Below, piece by piece: positions 17,269 through 26,937 of a DNA stretch of 64,000 nucleotides. A program made the translations under genes and the position numbers. Position 1 is the stretch's first letter. The number at the start of each line of letters is the position of its first letter. Source of the DNA: an uncultured Saprospiraceae bacterium. GTDB lineage: Bacteria; Bacteroidota; Bacteroidia; Chitinophagales; Saprospiraceae. The notes below the pieces were generated by a model. That model was not told where the DNA came from and ran no database searches. It was given only the letters and a program-made list of their open reading frames with translations. Where the stretch lies: the NCBI GenBank assembly GCA_938015805.1, contig CALLXF010000026.1, positions 1-64,000 on the forward strand, given 5' to 3'.

Positions 17269-17958
17269 TTAGTCATTGCCTAACAAACGTAAAGCAAAAT
17301 AAGCAAACATTACTAAAGCTGATAATGCAGCAGATACATATGTCATCGCAGCCCACCATAAGGCATCTTTTGCTCCATCATACTCTGCCTCACGGGTTAT
17401 ATTTGCAGTATCTAACCAAGCAAGAGCTCTCCTTGATGCATCAAATTCTACAGGTAATGTCACAAGACTAAATAGTGCAGCTACCCCAAAGGTTATCGTC
17501 AAGGCAATCATCATATAATTTCCAAAAGCAGGACCCATTACCGACCCAAAAATAAAGCCCATAAATAAAAACTGCTGGATACGAGAAGAAAACTGTACCG
17601 CTGGCACAAGCTTAGATCTCATCTGTAACATACTGTATGCTTCTGCATGCTGAACCGCATGACCACACTCGTGTGCTGCTACTGCTGCTGCAGCTACTGA
17701 TCTTCCAGAATATACATCGGGACTGAGGCTGATGACCTTACTGGTCGGATTATAATGATCCGTAAGCATCCCTTGCCCCTGAGTAATTTTTACATCGTGA
17801 ATATTATAATGCTGTAGCATCGCATTTGCGATTTCTGCACCCGACATATTATTAGCAAGGCCCACCTGGCTATACTTTTTAAATTTACTTTTTAATCGCG
17901 AACTGATTAAAAATCCGACTAGGGTAAAAAACCCAATTATGATATAATAACCTATCAT
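17269..17958 (-). CDS. Membrane zinc metallopeptidase (YugP/Zn_peptidase_2 type)
   Basis: 229 residues. An N-terminal membrane helix (1-20) is followed by a conserved soluble region with LSPDVYSGRSVAAAAVAAHE and the zinc motif HECGHAVQH (His and Glu residues near 95-103), then two or three membrane helices near the C-terminus. The family is predicted to be a neutral zinc metallopeptidase; substrate is not known. It is 18 bases downstream of serS in the same direction, so the two are probably co-transcribed. Confidence 0.9.
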   Translation of the reverse strand: MIGYYIIIGFFTLVGFLISSRLKSKFKKYSQVGLANNMSGAEIANAMLQHYNIHDVKITQGQGMLTDHYNPTSKVISLSPDVYSGRSVAAAAVAAHECGHAVQHAEAYSMLQMRSKLVPAVQFSSRIQQFLFMGFIFGSVMGPAFGNYMMIALTITFGVAALFSLVTLPVEFDASRRALAWLDTANITREAEYDGAKDALWWAAMTYVSAALSALVMFAYFALRLLGND

Positions 17959-17976
17959 CTATTTTTTATTTACTTT

Positions 17977-19257
17977 TTAATTAATAATACTAAAACCGGT
18001 ATACTTTCTTATGACCTCCGGGATGACGATTCCGTCACCCGTTTGGTTATTTTCTATGATACATGCCATAATCCTAGGAAGGGCTAATGCACTTCCGTTT
18101 AAGGTATGTACCAGTTCTTTTTTACCGTCCTCATTCTTAAATCGCAGCTTTAAACGATTACTTTGGAATGTTTCAAAATTAGAAACAGAACTTACTTCTA
18201 ACCATCTTTTTTGAGCTGCAGAATACACCTCAAAATCGTAAGTCAGTGCGGAAGTAAACCCTAGATCTCCACCACATAAACGTAAAATACGGTATGGTAG
18301 TTCCAGTTTTTTAAGCAATCCTTCCACATGATCGACCATAGTCATCAGCACGTCATAAGATTGTGACGGATGGACCATCTGTACGATCTCTACTTTCTCA
18401 AACTGATGTAAACGATTAAGCCCTTTTACATCCGCTCCATAAGACCCAGCCTCTCTTCTAAAACATGGAGAAAAAGCAGTATATTTTAAAGGTAAATCTT
18501 CAGTCGATAATATCTCATTTCTGTGAATATTAGTTACTGGAACCTCAGCTGTCGGTATCAGATAAAATTTATCTAATGGCACCGCATACATCTGTCCCTC
18601 TTTATCAGGAAGTTGTCCCGTGCCTCTTCCAGAATCTTCATTTACTAAAAAAGGAACATTTACCTCATTATATCCTGCCGCCTCTGCTTCGTTTAAAAAG
18701 AACTGTACGAGTGACCGTTGCAACTTTGCTCCCTTTCCTGTATATAATGGAAAACCTGCTCCCGTAATTTTTACACCTCTCTTAAAATCTATAAGCTTAT
18801 AATCTTCCACCAGCTCCCAGTGAGGTTTTGCAGATGTTCCTAGATCAGGCAAAGCACCCTCCAGGTCCTGATACACCTCATTGTCATCCTCTGTACTGCC
18901 GGCCGGGACAAGAGTATTAGGTACATTAGGTACCTGAAATAATAGTTCTTGCAAAGCTTCTTTATTGGCTTTAGCCTGATCCTCTAGATCTGACGATTTT
19001 TGTTTTAAAGCTTGCACTTCAGACTTTCTAGCATTGGCCTCTTCCTGATTTCCAGACTTAAATAAATCTCCTATCGATTTAGAAATAGCGTTGATCTGTG
19101 ATAAAATAGTATCTAATTCTGTCTGAATATTTTTACGTTCGTCATCCTTTTTGACGATGTCATCTAGGATACTGAGTCTATCATCATCCCACGATCTTTT
19201 ACGCAAGCCTTCTACGATCTGATCTTTATTTTCTCTTATATACGGTACCTGAAGCAT
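17977..19257 (-). CDS. serS: Seryl-tRNA synthetase
   Basis: 426 residues, full length. Class II aminoacyl-tRNA synthetase that charges tRNA-Ser. Residues about 1-110 form the helical hairpin that binds the long variable arm of tRNA-Ser; the catalytic core has motif 2 (FSPCFRREAGSYG), the KFYLIPTAEVPVTN segment and motif 3 (NGSALALPRIMACIIENNQ). The next gene, the zinc peptidase, follows 18 bases downstream in the direction of transcription. One copy of the dispersed TTGGCTTTAGCC motif lies inside it (18965-18976). Confidence 0.97.
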   Translation of the reverse strand: MLQVPYIRENKDQIVEGLRKRSWDDDRLSILDDIVKKDDERKNIQTELDTILSQINAISKSIGDLFKSGNQEEANARKSEVQALKQKSSDLEDQAKANKEALQELLFQVPNVPNTLVPAGSTEDDNEVYQDLEGALPDLGTSAKPHWELVEDYKLIDFKRGVKITGAGFPLYTGKGAKLQRSLVQFFLNEAEAAGYNEVNVPFLVNEDSGRGTGQLPDKEGQMYAVPLDKFYLIPTAEVPVTNIHRNEILSTEDLPLKYTAFSPCFRREAGSYGADVKGLNRLHQFEKVEIVQMVHPSQSYDVLMTMVDHVEGLLKKLELPYRILRLCGGDLGFTSALTYDFEVYSAAQKRWLEVSSVSNFETFQSNRLKLRFKNEDGKKELVHTLNGSALALPRIMACIIENNQTGDGIVIPEVIRKYTGFSIIN

Positions 19258-19595
19258 AGCTTATGATTTAAAAAAGCAAAATTGCCACTAAAATTTATCA
19301 ACTACTAATCTGTATCCATTAATTTTTTTGGCTTTCGCCAATACTACAATCGTAATCATCCCGTTTAATAGAAAGTACGCTTTTCGTAACCATCATCGAA
19401 TACACCATTTTTAATACTTGTTTATAGTAATTTCTAAATTAAAATTGACTTAATTTTGATTTGGGCTTTACTTTTTGAATAAAAGAATCTATTTTTACAG
19501 AATATTATTAATTAACGTAAATTAAAATCTGCATATAAGTTTATAGATCTACACTTAAATTAAAATTGTTTTTAACCGATTTAAAGTGGATTGCT
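19258..19595. other. Divergent intergenic region between serS and the sigma factor gene
   Basis: 338 AT-rich bases with no ORF and no strong hairpin. It must hold the promoters of serS (leftward) and the ECF sigma factor gene (rightward). TATTTTTA near 19490 is one base off the -7 consensus. A TTGGCTTTCGCCAA copy of the dispersed motif is at 19328-19341 and is the only copy seen outside coding sequence apart from gene ends. Confidence 0.6.
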
Positions 19596-20177
19596 ATGAG
19601 TTTATTGCAAATGTCAGATCAGGAGTTAATTAAATCCTACCTCAATGGAAGCGAAAAAGCTTTCGAAATTTTATTAAGTCGTCACAGAGAAAAAATTTAC
19701 ACCTCTATTTATCTATTCGTAAAAGATAGAGATTTAGCTCAGGATATTTTCCAAGATGTTTTTATAAAAATTATTAATACCCTAAGAAAAGGACGTTATA
19801 ATCACGAAGGTAAGTTTGTACAGTGGGCCATGCGTATATCGTATAACATGTGTGTAGATAACTTTAGAAAATCTAAGCGTCGTACTAAAATTTCGGCAAC
19901 GGAAACCTTTGATATTTTTGATGTTCTCGAAAACAAGGATGATAACATGGAAACAACCATGATCAAAACACAAGCTCATAATAAAATTAAAGAGCTAGTA
20001 GATCAGTTACCTCCTGAACAAAAAGAGGTAGTGGTATTGAGACATTATGCAGATATGAGTTTTAAGGAAATATCCCAGCTCACTAGAGTAAGTATTAATA
20101 CGGCTCTAGGCCGAATGAGATACGCACTTATAAATATGAGAAAAATGGTCGAAGATCAAGAACACTTATTAAAATAG
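19596..20177 (+). CDS. ECF-type RNA polymerase sigma factor
   Basis: 193 residues from the ATG at 19596; a TTG at 19566 would add ten residues, but MSLLQMSDQELIKSYL is the typical N-terminus. Sigma region 2 is seen in DLAQDIFQDVFIKIINTLRK and FVQWAMRISYNMCVDNFRK, and region 4 in LPPEQKEVVVLRHYADMSFKEI plus the helix-turn-helix STNALGRMRYAL-like segment (SINTALGRMRYALINMRK). No anti-sigma gene is adjacent, so it may be one of the constitutive Bacteroidota ECF-like factors rather than a stress switch. A terminator follows. Confidence 0.92.
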   Translation: MSLLQMSDQELIKSYLNGSEKAFEILLSRHREKIYTSIYLFVKDRDLAQDIFQDVFIKIINTLRKGRYNHEGKFVQWAMRISYNMCVDNFRKSKRRTKISATETFDIFDVLENKDDNMETTMIKTQAHNKIKELVDQLPPEQKEVVVLRHYADMSFKEISQLTRVSINTALGRMRYALINMRKMVEDQEHLLK

Positions 20178-20227
20178 CTAGAAAGCAGCTTATAAGTGAG
20201 TCAAAGAATTAGCTTATATATAACGAC

Positions 20228-20260
20228 AAAAGGCGATGCTAAAGAGTGTTGCCTTTTTTT
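20228..20260 (+). terminator. Rho-independent terminator after the sigma factor gene
   Basis: AAAAGGCGATGCT pairs with AGTGTTGCCTTTT through Watson-Crick and G-T pairs, with an AAAG loop and seven T residues at 20254-20260. Confidence 0.85.
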
Positions 20261-20360
20261 ATGCCCTAATTACAGATTATGTCATACTAGATCTATCAGT
20301 TAGATAGATATTCCCTTATTTTCGAGTTTTGTTAGACTTATTTTAAGTTATCCAGTCATT

Positions 20361-21356
20361 ATGAGACAGTTTATAATATTTGCTTTATTAGTGTTTATCT
20401 CTTGTAAAAATTCTAAGACAGAAGAGATCAAAAGTACACTGACAGGAGATCCGATCCTAGATCAGATGACCACTGATATGATGCGTAATCCTGATGATCC
20501 TAATACCTATTACACTAGAGCAAAATATCTTTACGATCAAGAGTTCTATGACGAGGCCATCAGAGATATGGCCCAGGCGATGAAAAGAGATTCCACTACC
20601 ATAGAATATTACCATCTACTCTCTGATATTTATATGGATTATTATCAGTCTGATAAAGCATTAAACGTGATGTATAAAGCATCACTGCTCGAACCAGAAA
20701 GAATTCCTACCCTTCTTAAATTATCAGAAACTCAGTTTATTCTTAAGAGATATGAACCATCAGTAAAAACATTAAATAATATCCTCAAATATGATCCCCA
20801 AAATGCAGAGGCCTATTTTATGCTAGGACTAAATTTTAAAGAAGGAGGTGATATTCCGAGAGCGATTAATAGTTTCCAGACGGCTATCGATTTTGATCCG
20901 GAGCTGATCGATGGATGGCTAGAATTAGGAAATATTCTAGAATCACAAAAAGACCTCAGAGCGATAGACTATTATAATGGAGCAGTAAATGTGGCTCCAC
21001 AAAACATCTCGGCCTTACATAGCAAAGCCTATTTTTTACAAAACCATCAAAAAGAAACAGAAGCTATAGAAATATACAATCAAATAAATAAAATAGATCG
21101 AGAATATAAAGATGCATATCTCAACAAAGGCATACTTTTCCTAGAGGCAGAGAATCTAGAAAGAGCTTACGAGGAATTTAATATCCTGTGTAATCTGCAC
21201 CCGACCTACCATCTAGGTTTTTACTACAGAGGAATCGTAAACGAACTCAATAATAACACTGATGCTGCAAGAGCAGACTATCAAAATGCTGTTAATCTCA
21301 AATCTGATTTCAAAAAAGGAGTCGATGCACTATCTGCGATTAAAGAACTGCAGTAG
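20361..21356 (+). CDS. TPR-repeat lipoprotein
   Basis: 331 residues. The lipoprotein signal is MRQFIIFALLVFISC with the acceptor Cys15. The mature part is a string of about eight tetratricopeptide repeats (for example AYFMLGLNFKEGGDIPRAIN, and GWLELGNILESQKDLRAIDY). It is probably an outer-membrane-anchored scaffold; no enzymatic site is seen. Similar TPR lipoproteins occur widely in Bacteroidota. It stands alone, convergent with the T9SS protein gene to its right. Confidence 0.87.
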   Translation: MRQFIIFALLVFISCKNSKTEEIKSTLTGDPILDQMTTDMMRNPDDPNTYYTRAKYLYDQEFYDEAIRDMAQAMKRDSTTIEYYHLLSDIYMDYYQSDKALNVMYKASLLEPERIPTLLKLSETQFILKRYEPSVKTLNNILKYDPQNAEAYFMLGLNFKEGGDIPRAINSFQTAIDFDPELIDGWLELGNILESQKDLRAIDYYNGAVNVAPQNISALHSKAYFLQNHQKETEAIEIYNQINKIDREYKDAYLNKGILFLEAENLERAYEEFNILCNLHPTYHLGFYYRGIVNELNNNTDAARADYQNAVNLKSDFKKGVDALSAIKELQ

Positions 21357-21486
21357 GATTAATCTGTAAGATCCGTAATATTATATGAACATTAAGTATA
21401 TAATTTTGAAGACATCTCTTTTACGTTCGATATGAAAAATACCTGTAGATAACTAGCTGTGTTTTAAAACTGTATCCAGCTTACTC

Positions 21487-23022
21487 TTAGTCCACCACCA
21501 CCTGTGCCGTATAGATACGTCTAGCCTTATTTTCTTTAGGGATATACTCTATAAAATAGAGCCCCGTAGGATAGATTGATAAATCTATCGTATAGCGAGC
21601 TGCGATCTGATGGATCTCTTTTTGTAATATCGATTGTCCACTGGCATCTATTATAGATAAGTAGCCTGTAGTCTGATCCTCTGGTAAATCTATAGTCATC
21701 GGTCCTGTACTCGGATTAGGATATACCTTAAGATCCTGACGATAATACACCAGCTCTCCAAACAAGGAAACGATACTACTATCACATTTTTCCTCCTCAT
21801 CTACTCGCCACCGTGGAAAATTAGGCCAGGCCCCTCTCTCATTTGTATAGGGAAACTGTATTCCCTGCTGCACAAAATCACAAGCTACTCCTCTCTCGTT
21901 TGGTTTATTGATCACATTTACAGACTGGGTACTCGATCCTGATCTGATATATATACGGCAGTCTGGCCCCAGTGCCGCATCAAAAAATGTAGTCGGAAAT
22001 GGATCTGTTATTCCGTTCCACTCTTCTATAAAAACATTACCCTCTTCTAGATTCTGGTAGGATAAATCTACCTGCCATAAACTATCATGCGTCATGTAAT
22101 AAAGCAACTCCGAATTAGAACTAAATTCTATAGAACTAAAATAAGCATTATCTATTTTTGCGGTTATCAGTGACCTTGCATTAGATAACTCACCTGTCGA
22201 TCTATCAAAATCAAAAACATGTAAGCCGTCTTCCTTATTATAAAAGGCATATATATTTCCATCTGGAGAAAATCGAGAATTTCCAGCGGCAGAACTATAA
22301 AATTCACTATGTGGACGTATGGCAGTCTGCGTATCTATTTTTTCAAATCCGTTTTCCGTAAGTAATATCCGCAGATAAGAATTCTCCTTTTCTATAGGTT
22401 GTAATATCCACCAGTCTCGCTGATTAGTATGTTTTATAGCTGTTAAATAGGCAAGTAATATTCCTTGCTCAACATTTGTATAAAATGGAATATTTTTTTC
22501 TAACACAGCTCCCTCTCCATTATTACCATCCATATCGACATAGGTATATTTTAAATAATGAACCGCTAATCCAGAATTTGTAGAAGTATCATATTCTATA
22601 GTTTTATGAATTATATAAAACCCTCTCTCATTCCCAGGATCGTCTAAAATCATAATGTCTTGTGGTCCAGGATAACCAAATCGACAATCTCCTAACCAAG
22701 CTGTATCAAAAAAAGCACCTGCATTTATACTGTCTCCGTTCATCATAATGGTATGATCGGCAGTAGCCACAGCACAGCCATTAGTATAAAAAAGCAAATT
22801 TCCATCCTCATCTGATATAGAGGCATTATTATGATCAAAAGTCAGGCCTGCATCTCTGGTCCCTACCTCAAATGGAACTGTATTAAAATCAAATTGTAAG
22901 GCTCCAAAAGTGGGTAATCCATCAGAGTCATTTCCAAATATCCAATGATAGTCCCGCTTTGACTGAGCATGACTACTCAGGGTAAATAATATAAAAAATA
23001 CAGCGGTGTAGATTTTTATCAT
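21487..23022 (-). CDS. T9SS-exported protein with type A sorting domain
   Basis: 511 residues. Signal peptide MIKIYTAVFFILFTLSSHAQ, then about 400 residues with strand-rich WD40/PD40-like repeats (FSPDGNIYAFYNKEDGLHVF, FSSNSELLYYMTHD). The last 80 residues are a T9SS type A sorting domain (VYPNPSTGPMTIDL, and YPTGLYFIEYI), so the protein should cross the outer membrane by type IX secretion and be anchored or released. No enzymatic motif is visible. It lies 96 bases downstream of the beta-helix T9SS protein in the same direction. Confidence 0.88.
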   Translation of the reverse strand: MIKIYTAVFFILFTLSSHAQSKRDYHWIFGNDSDGLPTFGALQFDFNTVPFEVGTRDAGLTFDHNNASISDEDGNLLFYTNGCAVATADHTIMMNGDSINAGAFFDTAWLGDCRFGYPGPQDIMILDDPGNERGFYIIHKTIEYDTSTNSGLAVHYLKYTYVDMDGNNGEGAVLEKNIPFYTNVEQGILLAYLTAIKHTNQRDWWILQPIEKENSYLRILLTENGFEKIDTQTAIRPHSEFYSSAAGNSRFSPDGNIYAFYNKEDGLHVFDFDRSTGELSNARSLITAKIDNAYFSSIEFSSNSELLYYMTHDSLWQVDLSYQNLEEGNVFIEEWNGITDPFPTTFFDAALGPDCRIYIRSGSSTQSVNVINKPNERGVACDFVQQGIQFPYTNERGAWPNFPRWRVDEEEKCDSSIVSLFGELVYYRQDLKVYPNPSTGPMTIDLPEDQTTGYLSIIDASGQSILQKEIHQIAARYTIDLSIYPTGLYFIEYIPKENKARRIYTAQVVVD

Positions 23023-23118
23023 AATTATATAATTATAAACGATTATAGACCTAAGTCAAAATACAGGGAAGAGTTATGTAAACTCTTCCCTATGTCTTAT
23101 TTGTAAATTAATACTTTT

Positions 23119-26100
23119 TTATTCTATCAGTGTGATTTTCTTAGTTACAGAGGCTCCTGTGTCGTCTGTAATAATAAGGAGGTATATACCAGAGTGATAT
23201 ATACTCAGGTCTAATTCTGCAGAATCATCATGGATATTATCATAAATAGACAACACTCTACTCGTCTGATCTCTTAACTGTATAGACTGTATAAGTCTTT
23301 CTGATTTAATCAGTACTTTATTCTGTGCTGGGTTAGGATAAATTAAGATATCGAATTCATTAGATTTTTTAACCGATCTTCCTTCTACAATATTTCTACC
23401 GCATAGATCATCATTTTCGTCATATCTCTGTCCGTTACCGATACGTAGTAAACTTCTAGCCCAATGCACAGCATCCCCATACTCAGCAGGGCATAGTGCT
23501 GCTGTTTCTTTAAGATCTATTTTCATTATCGGAGTAAGGGTTTGATATCTTAAATAATGAATTACAATTTTTAAAACATTTTTATTGTTATCCAGTAAGT
23601 TATCTACACAATCAAATCTATCTAAATCTATTTCTATCTGATCTAACCCATCGGAGATTCCTCGTCGTCTATCACCACCATTCCGATCAAGGGGTGTGTT
23701 AGAAAATAATTTTTGTAAATCTTGCTGCGCTTTAGACAGTATTACTAGCCCATTACAATCTTCTGAGTTTATGTACTTTTTTAAACATTCTGGCCAAGCA
23801 CTCATCGGTAATTTTTCCAGATAAAATAAAATCCAGTGATAAATATTTATTCTACGAGCATTTGCACTTTGATTGTTATTTTTAATCTGAGAAAAAATTC
23901 TGCAAAATTCTGCACTTGTAGGTATTGTTAAACCTGGTCCAGCTTTACCATCACAGTCATATGTAGATCCATTTGAATCTCCTTCATCAAATAAATCTGA
24001 TGGGTCTATTAAATCTGGCCAATATTCTGTATTACCGTCTCCATCCTCATCTAAGGCCACTCTGTCTACTATAAATTTTGAACCTACAGCAGCAAAAGAA
24101 GAAACATTTACTTCACTGTCTCCAAAAGAATTTTCGTCCGGACCAAAAAATTTATTGCCTGCATGAAATTGGGTACCTACTGGTGACTCAGCATCAAAAT
24201 CAAGGCTTGCATGCATCTCATTACCCTCTATATTATGAGTCATAGAATTAGATGATATAAACATACCTGTATTAGAAGCATGGAGTTCATTACATTGATA
24301 ATCATTATTTGCCGAGTTTAAATTCAATACTCCATTAGTAACCTCGCCCTCAGTGAGATTATAATGAATATTTTGCAAAGATGATCCCTCTAGTCTAATG
24401 GCACTAGTTCTAAATCCGTCATCAGCCTGTACTCCATTATGTACAATCTGGACATTAGGGTTATCTACAGTACATCCGCTCAGCCATATTCCTGCCGAGG
24501 CGTTATTACACGTTATCTGATTATCAGCAACATTATTTAAAGACATAAATAAGTGTATCCCACTACTATTTACTCCAGCTGAGGTGGTAACATTAATATC
24601 AGGATTATCATGTATATCTACTCTAGAGGAAAGGATGGATAAAATACCTGTATTCTTAGCATATACCCAATTACCTCGGATCTCGGAGTTAATTTGATCA
24701 CCTACTAACAGTATACCATTTTGACCTTTACCATCAGTTAATCCTATAGAATTTCGAGCAATATCAAAAGAACCATTTACACTACTTATTCCAGCAGATC
24801 GATATCCAATATCATTAAAAAACAAGCTAGATCTAATAATGTTATCAAACATTCTAATCCCTATACCGTTATTAATAAATTTATTATATCTCACAAATGC
24901 GGCAGCGTTATTTATTTGTATCCCACTACCACAGTTATCAAAAATATTCTTATTGGAAGAAGGACATTCTAGATTTATAGCACTATTAGTGTCTTCTACA
25001 TGAATACCTATACCGTTATTATCAAATAGATTGTCATTAAAATTTGCCATATTATGTCCATCACCAGTAAAGTAAATACCTCTTTCTGAAGAATAAAAAT
25101 TGTTGTCACTTATACTTACAATCGTCGACATAGAATTAGTAGAAGACACACTAACATCTGTAATATTTTCTAAAAAATCACTGTTGGAAATATTAATAGA
25201 AGAGCCAGGTAGAGCATTTATTCCAATCTCTGCACCAGATATAGTAGACCTTCTCGGAGTACTAGGGGCGTCGTCATATATAACAAATAAAATCCCCCCT
25301 TTCCTAACTTCTATACTCTCCCATACGTCCTGACATCCTCTAAAATCACAATTTTTTAAGGTAAGAGTAACTCCTTCTTCAATTACTATTTTTGAATTTG
25401 CGTCCATAAAAAAATCTATTGCTGTATATTGCGTCGCAGTAGGAATATCAAATATAAAAGTAGAATTTTCTAGAACATGGACGTTGGATTCCATACCTTC
25501 TGGATCGTTTGGGTCCATAGAGGAATAATAAAACTGGCCACTCACATGCTGGAAAAAATCTGATTGAGAGCCGGGAGACGGTTGCTCAACTTGAAAATGT
25601 ACTGTCTGAATCTTATGCTCAAAACATTCTGTTTCGCCGATAGGGTTTAAAAAGATATCAATATTATCGTCTCCTTTAATACCTAATACATCCATTTTTG
25701 GTTTTACAAAAGTAGATAAGTACAACTGAGATGGATAATCTGGTTCATCATTAAGTGGTAAACCTGAGAAATCCATTAAACCACAGATTAGGTCTGGTAG
25801 ATCTGAGTCATTTGGGTCTGGCTTCGTAAAAGTGCTCGATATAAAATCATGTTGAATTATATCATAAAGATCACGTAATTGATAACAGACTTCATAAACT
25901 TGATCATTTGTTACGGGTGCACCTAAACTTATTTGCAAAGAGCCATAAATTTCATCTCCACATACACCTGGAAGAATATATCTATTTGCCCCCAAAGATT
26001 GATCAGGCGTAGTTAGGTCAGCAGTCCCAAAAGCGTATAAATAAAATGCTTTACCTCCACACTGAAAATCAACTTGTTCCGCATTAGATGCATTAATGTG

Positions 26101-26166
26101 TATAAAATCATCATAGGAGATATTATCCGGGACGCAAGGGATATTCTGCGCAAAACTATTGCTCAA
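23119..26166 (-). CDS. Large beta-helix T9SS-exported protein, signal peptide out of frame
   Basis: About 1015 residues in the open frame. The middle (about 250-680) is a right-handed parallel beta-helix with repeating N-rich rungs (ISDNNFYSSERGIYF, INNAAAFVRYNKFINNGIGI), and the last 80 residues are a T9SS type A sorting domain (IYPNPAQNKVLIKS). The open frame can only begin at a TTG (26166) next to SNSFAQN, which is the tail of a signal peptide. The ATG with the rest of that signal (26202-26204) lies in another frame, separated by three copies of a seven-base repeat; one more copy would restore one continuous signal peptide. It therefore looks switched off by repeat slippage in this copy, or carries a recent frameshift. 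Confidence 0.85.
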   Translation of the reverse strand: MSNSFAQNIPCVPDNISYDDFIHINASNAEQVDFQCGGKAFYLYAFGTADLTTPDQSLGANRYILPGVCGDEIYGSLQISLGAPVTNDQVYEVCYQLRDLYDIIQHDFISSTFTKPDPNDSDLPDLICGLMDFSGLPLNDEPDYPSQLYLSTFVKPKMDVLGIKGDDNIDIFLNPIGETECFEHKIQTVHFQVEQPSPGSQSDFFQHVSGQFYYSSMDPNDPEGMESNVHVLENSTFIFDIPTATQYTAIDFFMDANSKIVIEEGVTLTLKNCDFRGCQDVWESIEVRKGGILFVIYDDAPSTPRRSTISGAEIGINALPGSSINISNSDFLENITDVSVSSTNSMSTIVSISDNNFYSSERGIYFTGDGHNMANFNDNLFDNNGIGIHVEDTNSAINLECPSSNKNIFDNCGSGIQINNAAAFVRYNKFINNGIGIRMFDNIIRSSLFFNDIGYRSAGISSVNGSFDIARNSIGLTDGKGQNGILLVGDQINSEIRGNWVYAKNTGILSILSSRVDIHDNPDINVTTSAGVNSSGIHLFMSLNNVADNQITCNNASAGIWLSGCTVDNPNVQIVHNGVQADDGFRTSAIRLEGSSLQNIHYNLTEGEVTNGVLNLNSANNDYQCNELHASNTGMFISSNSMTHNIEGNEMHASLDFDAESPVGTQFHAGNKFFGPDENSFGDSEVNVSSFAAVGSKFIVDRVALDEDGDGNTEYWPDLIDPSDLFDEGDSNGSTYDCDGKAGPGLTIPTSAEFCRIFSQIKNNNQSANARRINIYHWILFYLEKLPMSAWPECLKKYINSEDCNGLVILSKAQQDLQKLFSNTPLDRNGGDRRRGISDGLDQIEIDLDRFDCVDNLLDNNKNVLKIVIHYLRYQTLTPIMKIDLKETAALCPAEYGDAVHWARSLLRIGNGQRYDENDDLCGRNIVEGRSVKKSNEFDILIYPNPAQNKVLIKSERLIQSIQLRDQTSRVLSIYDNIHDDSAELDLSIYHSGIYLLIITDDTGASVTKKITLIE

Positions 26167-26187
26167 GTAAAAAGTAAAAAGTAAAAA
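26167..26187 (-). repeat. Heptanucleotide repeat inside the beta-helix protein signal peptide
   Basis: GTAAAAA is repeated three times without interruption (26167-26173, 26174-26180, 26181-26187). On the coding strand it reads TTTTTAC three times, encoding Phe/Leu/Tyr-rich residues in the hydrophobic core of the signal peptide. From the ATG at 26204 the present three copies lead to TGA at 26165-26163. Four copies give MNYFKNFYFLLFTFYLSN, continuing in frame into SFAQN and the mature protein. Confidence 0.9.
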
Positions 26188-26204
26188 TTTTTAAAATAAT
26201 TCAT

Positions 26205-26637
26205 AAAAAAAGATTTTGGAATGGGTGTACCTATAGAATCAAAACCAAACGTACTGCAAAATTACGTGTTTGGCACTCAGGAAATCTAAGCTCTATAGAC
26301 TTAAAAGTTTACTTTAAGGGTGTTATACGTAAACTATCAGTTCCATAATTATAAAACCAAAAAGAAATGATATGAATAAAATATTTACTCTAGAAAAATG
26401 TAAAAGTGATAGCTTTCATTTTAGTGATAATTTAGTAATAAGTGGGTAATTTAGATCATTCCAAATCACATTTCAAAATGATTTATTATAGATTTTAATT
26501 AAATTATGTAATACGCCGATTAAGAACCATTTACAAATGAAAATTAAAATGAATATAAATAATTTTATATCAACATAATACATATTACAAAAAAATGTAA
26601 TATATTAGTGTTCTTAAATAACTCAATTTAGACGACT
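26205..26637. other. Divergent intergenic region between the beta-helix protein and dodecin
   Basis: 433 AT-rich bases. A minus-strand TAATTTTG (26264-26257) matches the -7 consensus and could drive the beta-helix gene. A 25-codon ATG frame at 26371-26448 has no recognisable product. Near the dodecin end there is an ATTACA-to-TGTAAT inverted repeat. No terminator, tRNA or mobile element is seen. Confidence 0.55.
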
Positions 26638-26841
26638 ATGGCGATATTAAAAGTAATCGAGGTATTAGCAAACTCGACAAAAAGCTGGGAAGATGCAACA
26701 GCAATAGCAATTAAGAGAGCATCTAAATCTGTAAAAAATATAAAATCTGCATTTGTCCAAAGCCAATCAGTAACTGTGGCTGGTGGAAAAATTAAAGATT
26801 ATAGGGTTAATGTAAAAATCACTTTTGAAGTAAAAGCGTAA
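26638..26841 (+). CDS. Dodecin family flavin-binding protein
   Basis: 67 residues, the normal dodecin length. Dodecins form hollow dodecamers that store or buffer flavins. The family core is clear: KVIEVLANSTKSWEDA with the flavin-stacking Trp17, then ATAIAIKRASKSVKNIKS and the strands VTVAGGKIKDYRVNVKITFEV. It is a single-gene unit with a hairpin terminator downstream. Confidence 0.94.
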   Translation: MAILKVIEVLANSTKSWEDATAIAIKRASKSVKNIKSAFVQSQSVTVAGGKIKDYRVNVKITFEVKA

Positions 26842-26861
26842 TGCATTAATTTTTAAAAACT

Positions 26862-26937
26862 AGACTGCCAAGGCTATATACATTCCCCTGTATTCTCCGC
26901 TTTTGATTCTGAACACATTGAAAGGGCAGTCTTTTTT
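26862..26937 (+). terminator. Terminator after dodecin, with a long apical part
   Basis: AGACTGCC (26862-26869) pairs with GGCAGTCT (26925-26932) and the tract continues TTTTTT to 26937. The 55 bases between the arms include a smaller ATACA/TGTAT hairpin. The large apical part is unusual for a plain terminator, so a small RNA or processed 3' UTR is possible. Confidence 0.65.

Noticed and set aside
26371-26448. 25-codon ATG frame upstream of dodecin
   Set aside because: No recognisable product, no clear start context and no conserved feature; short frames like this are expected in AT-rich intergenic DNA.
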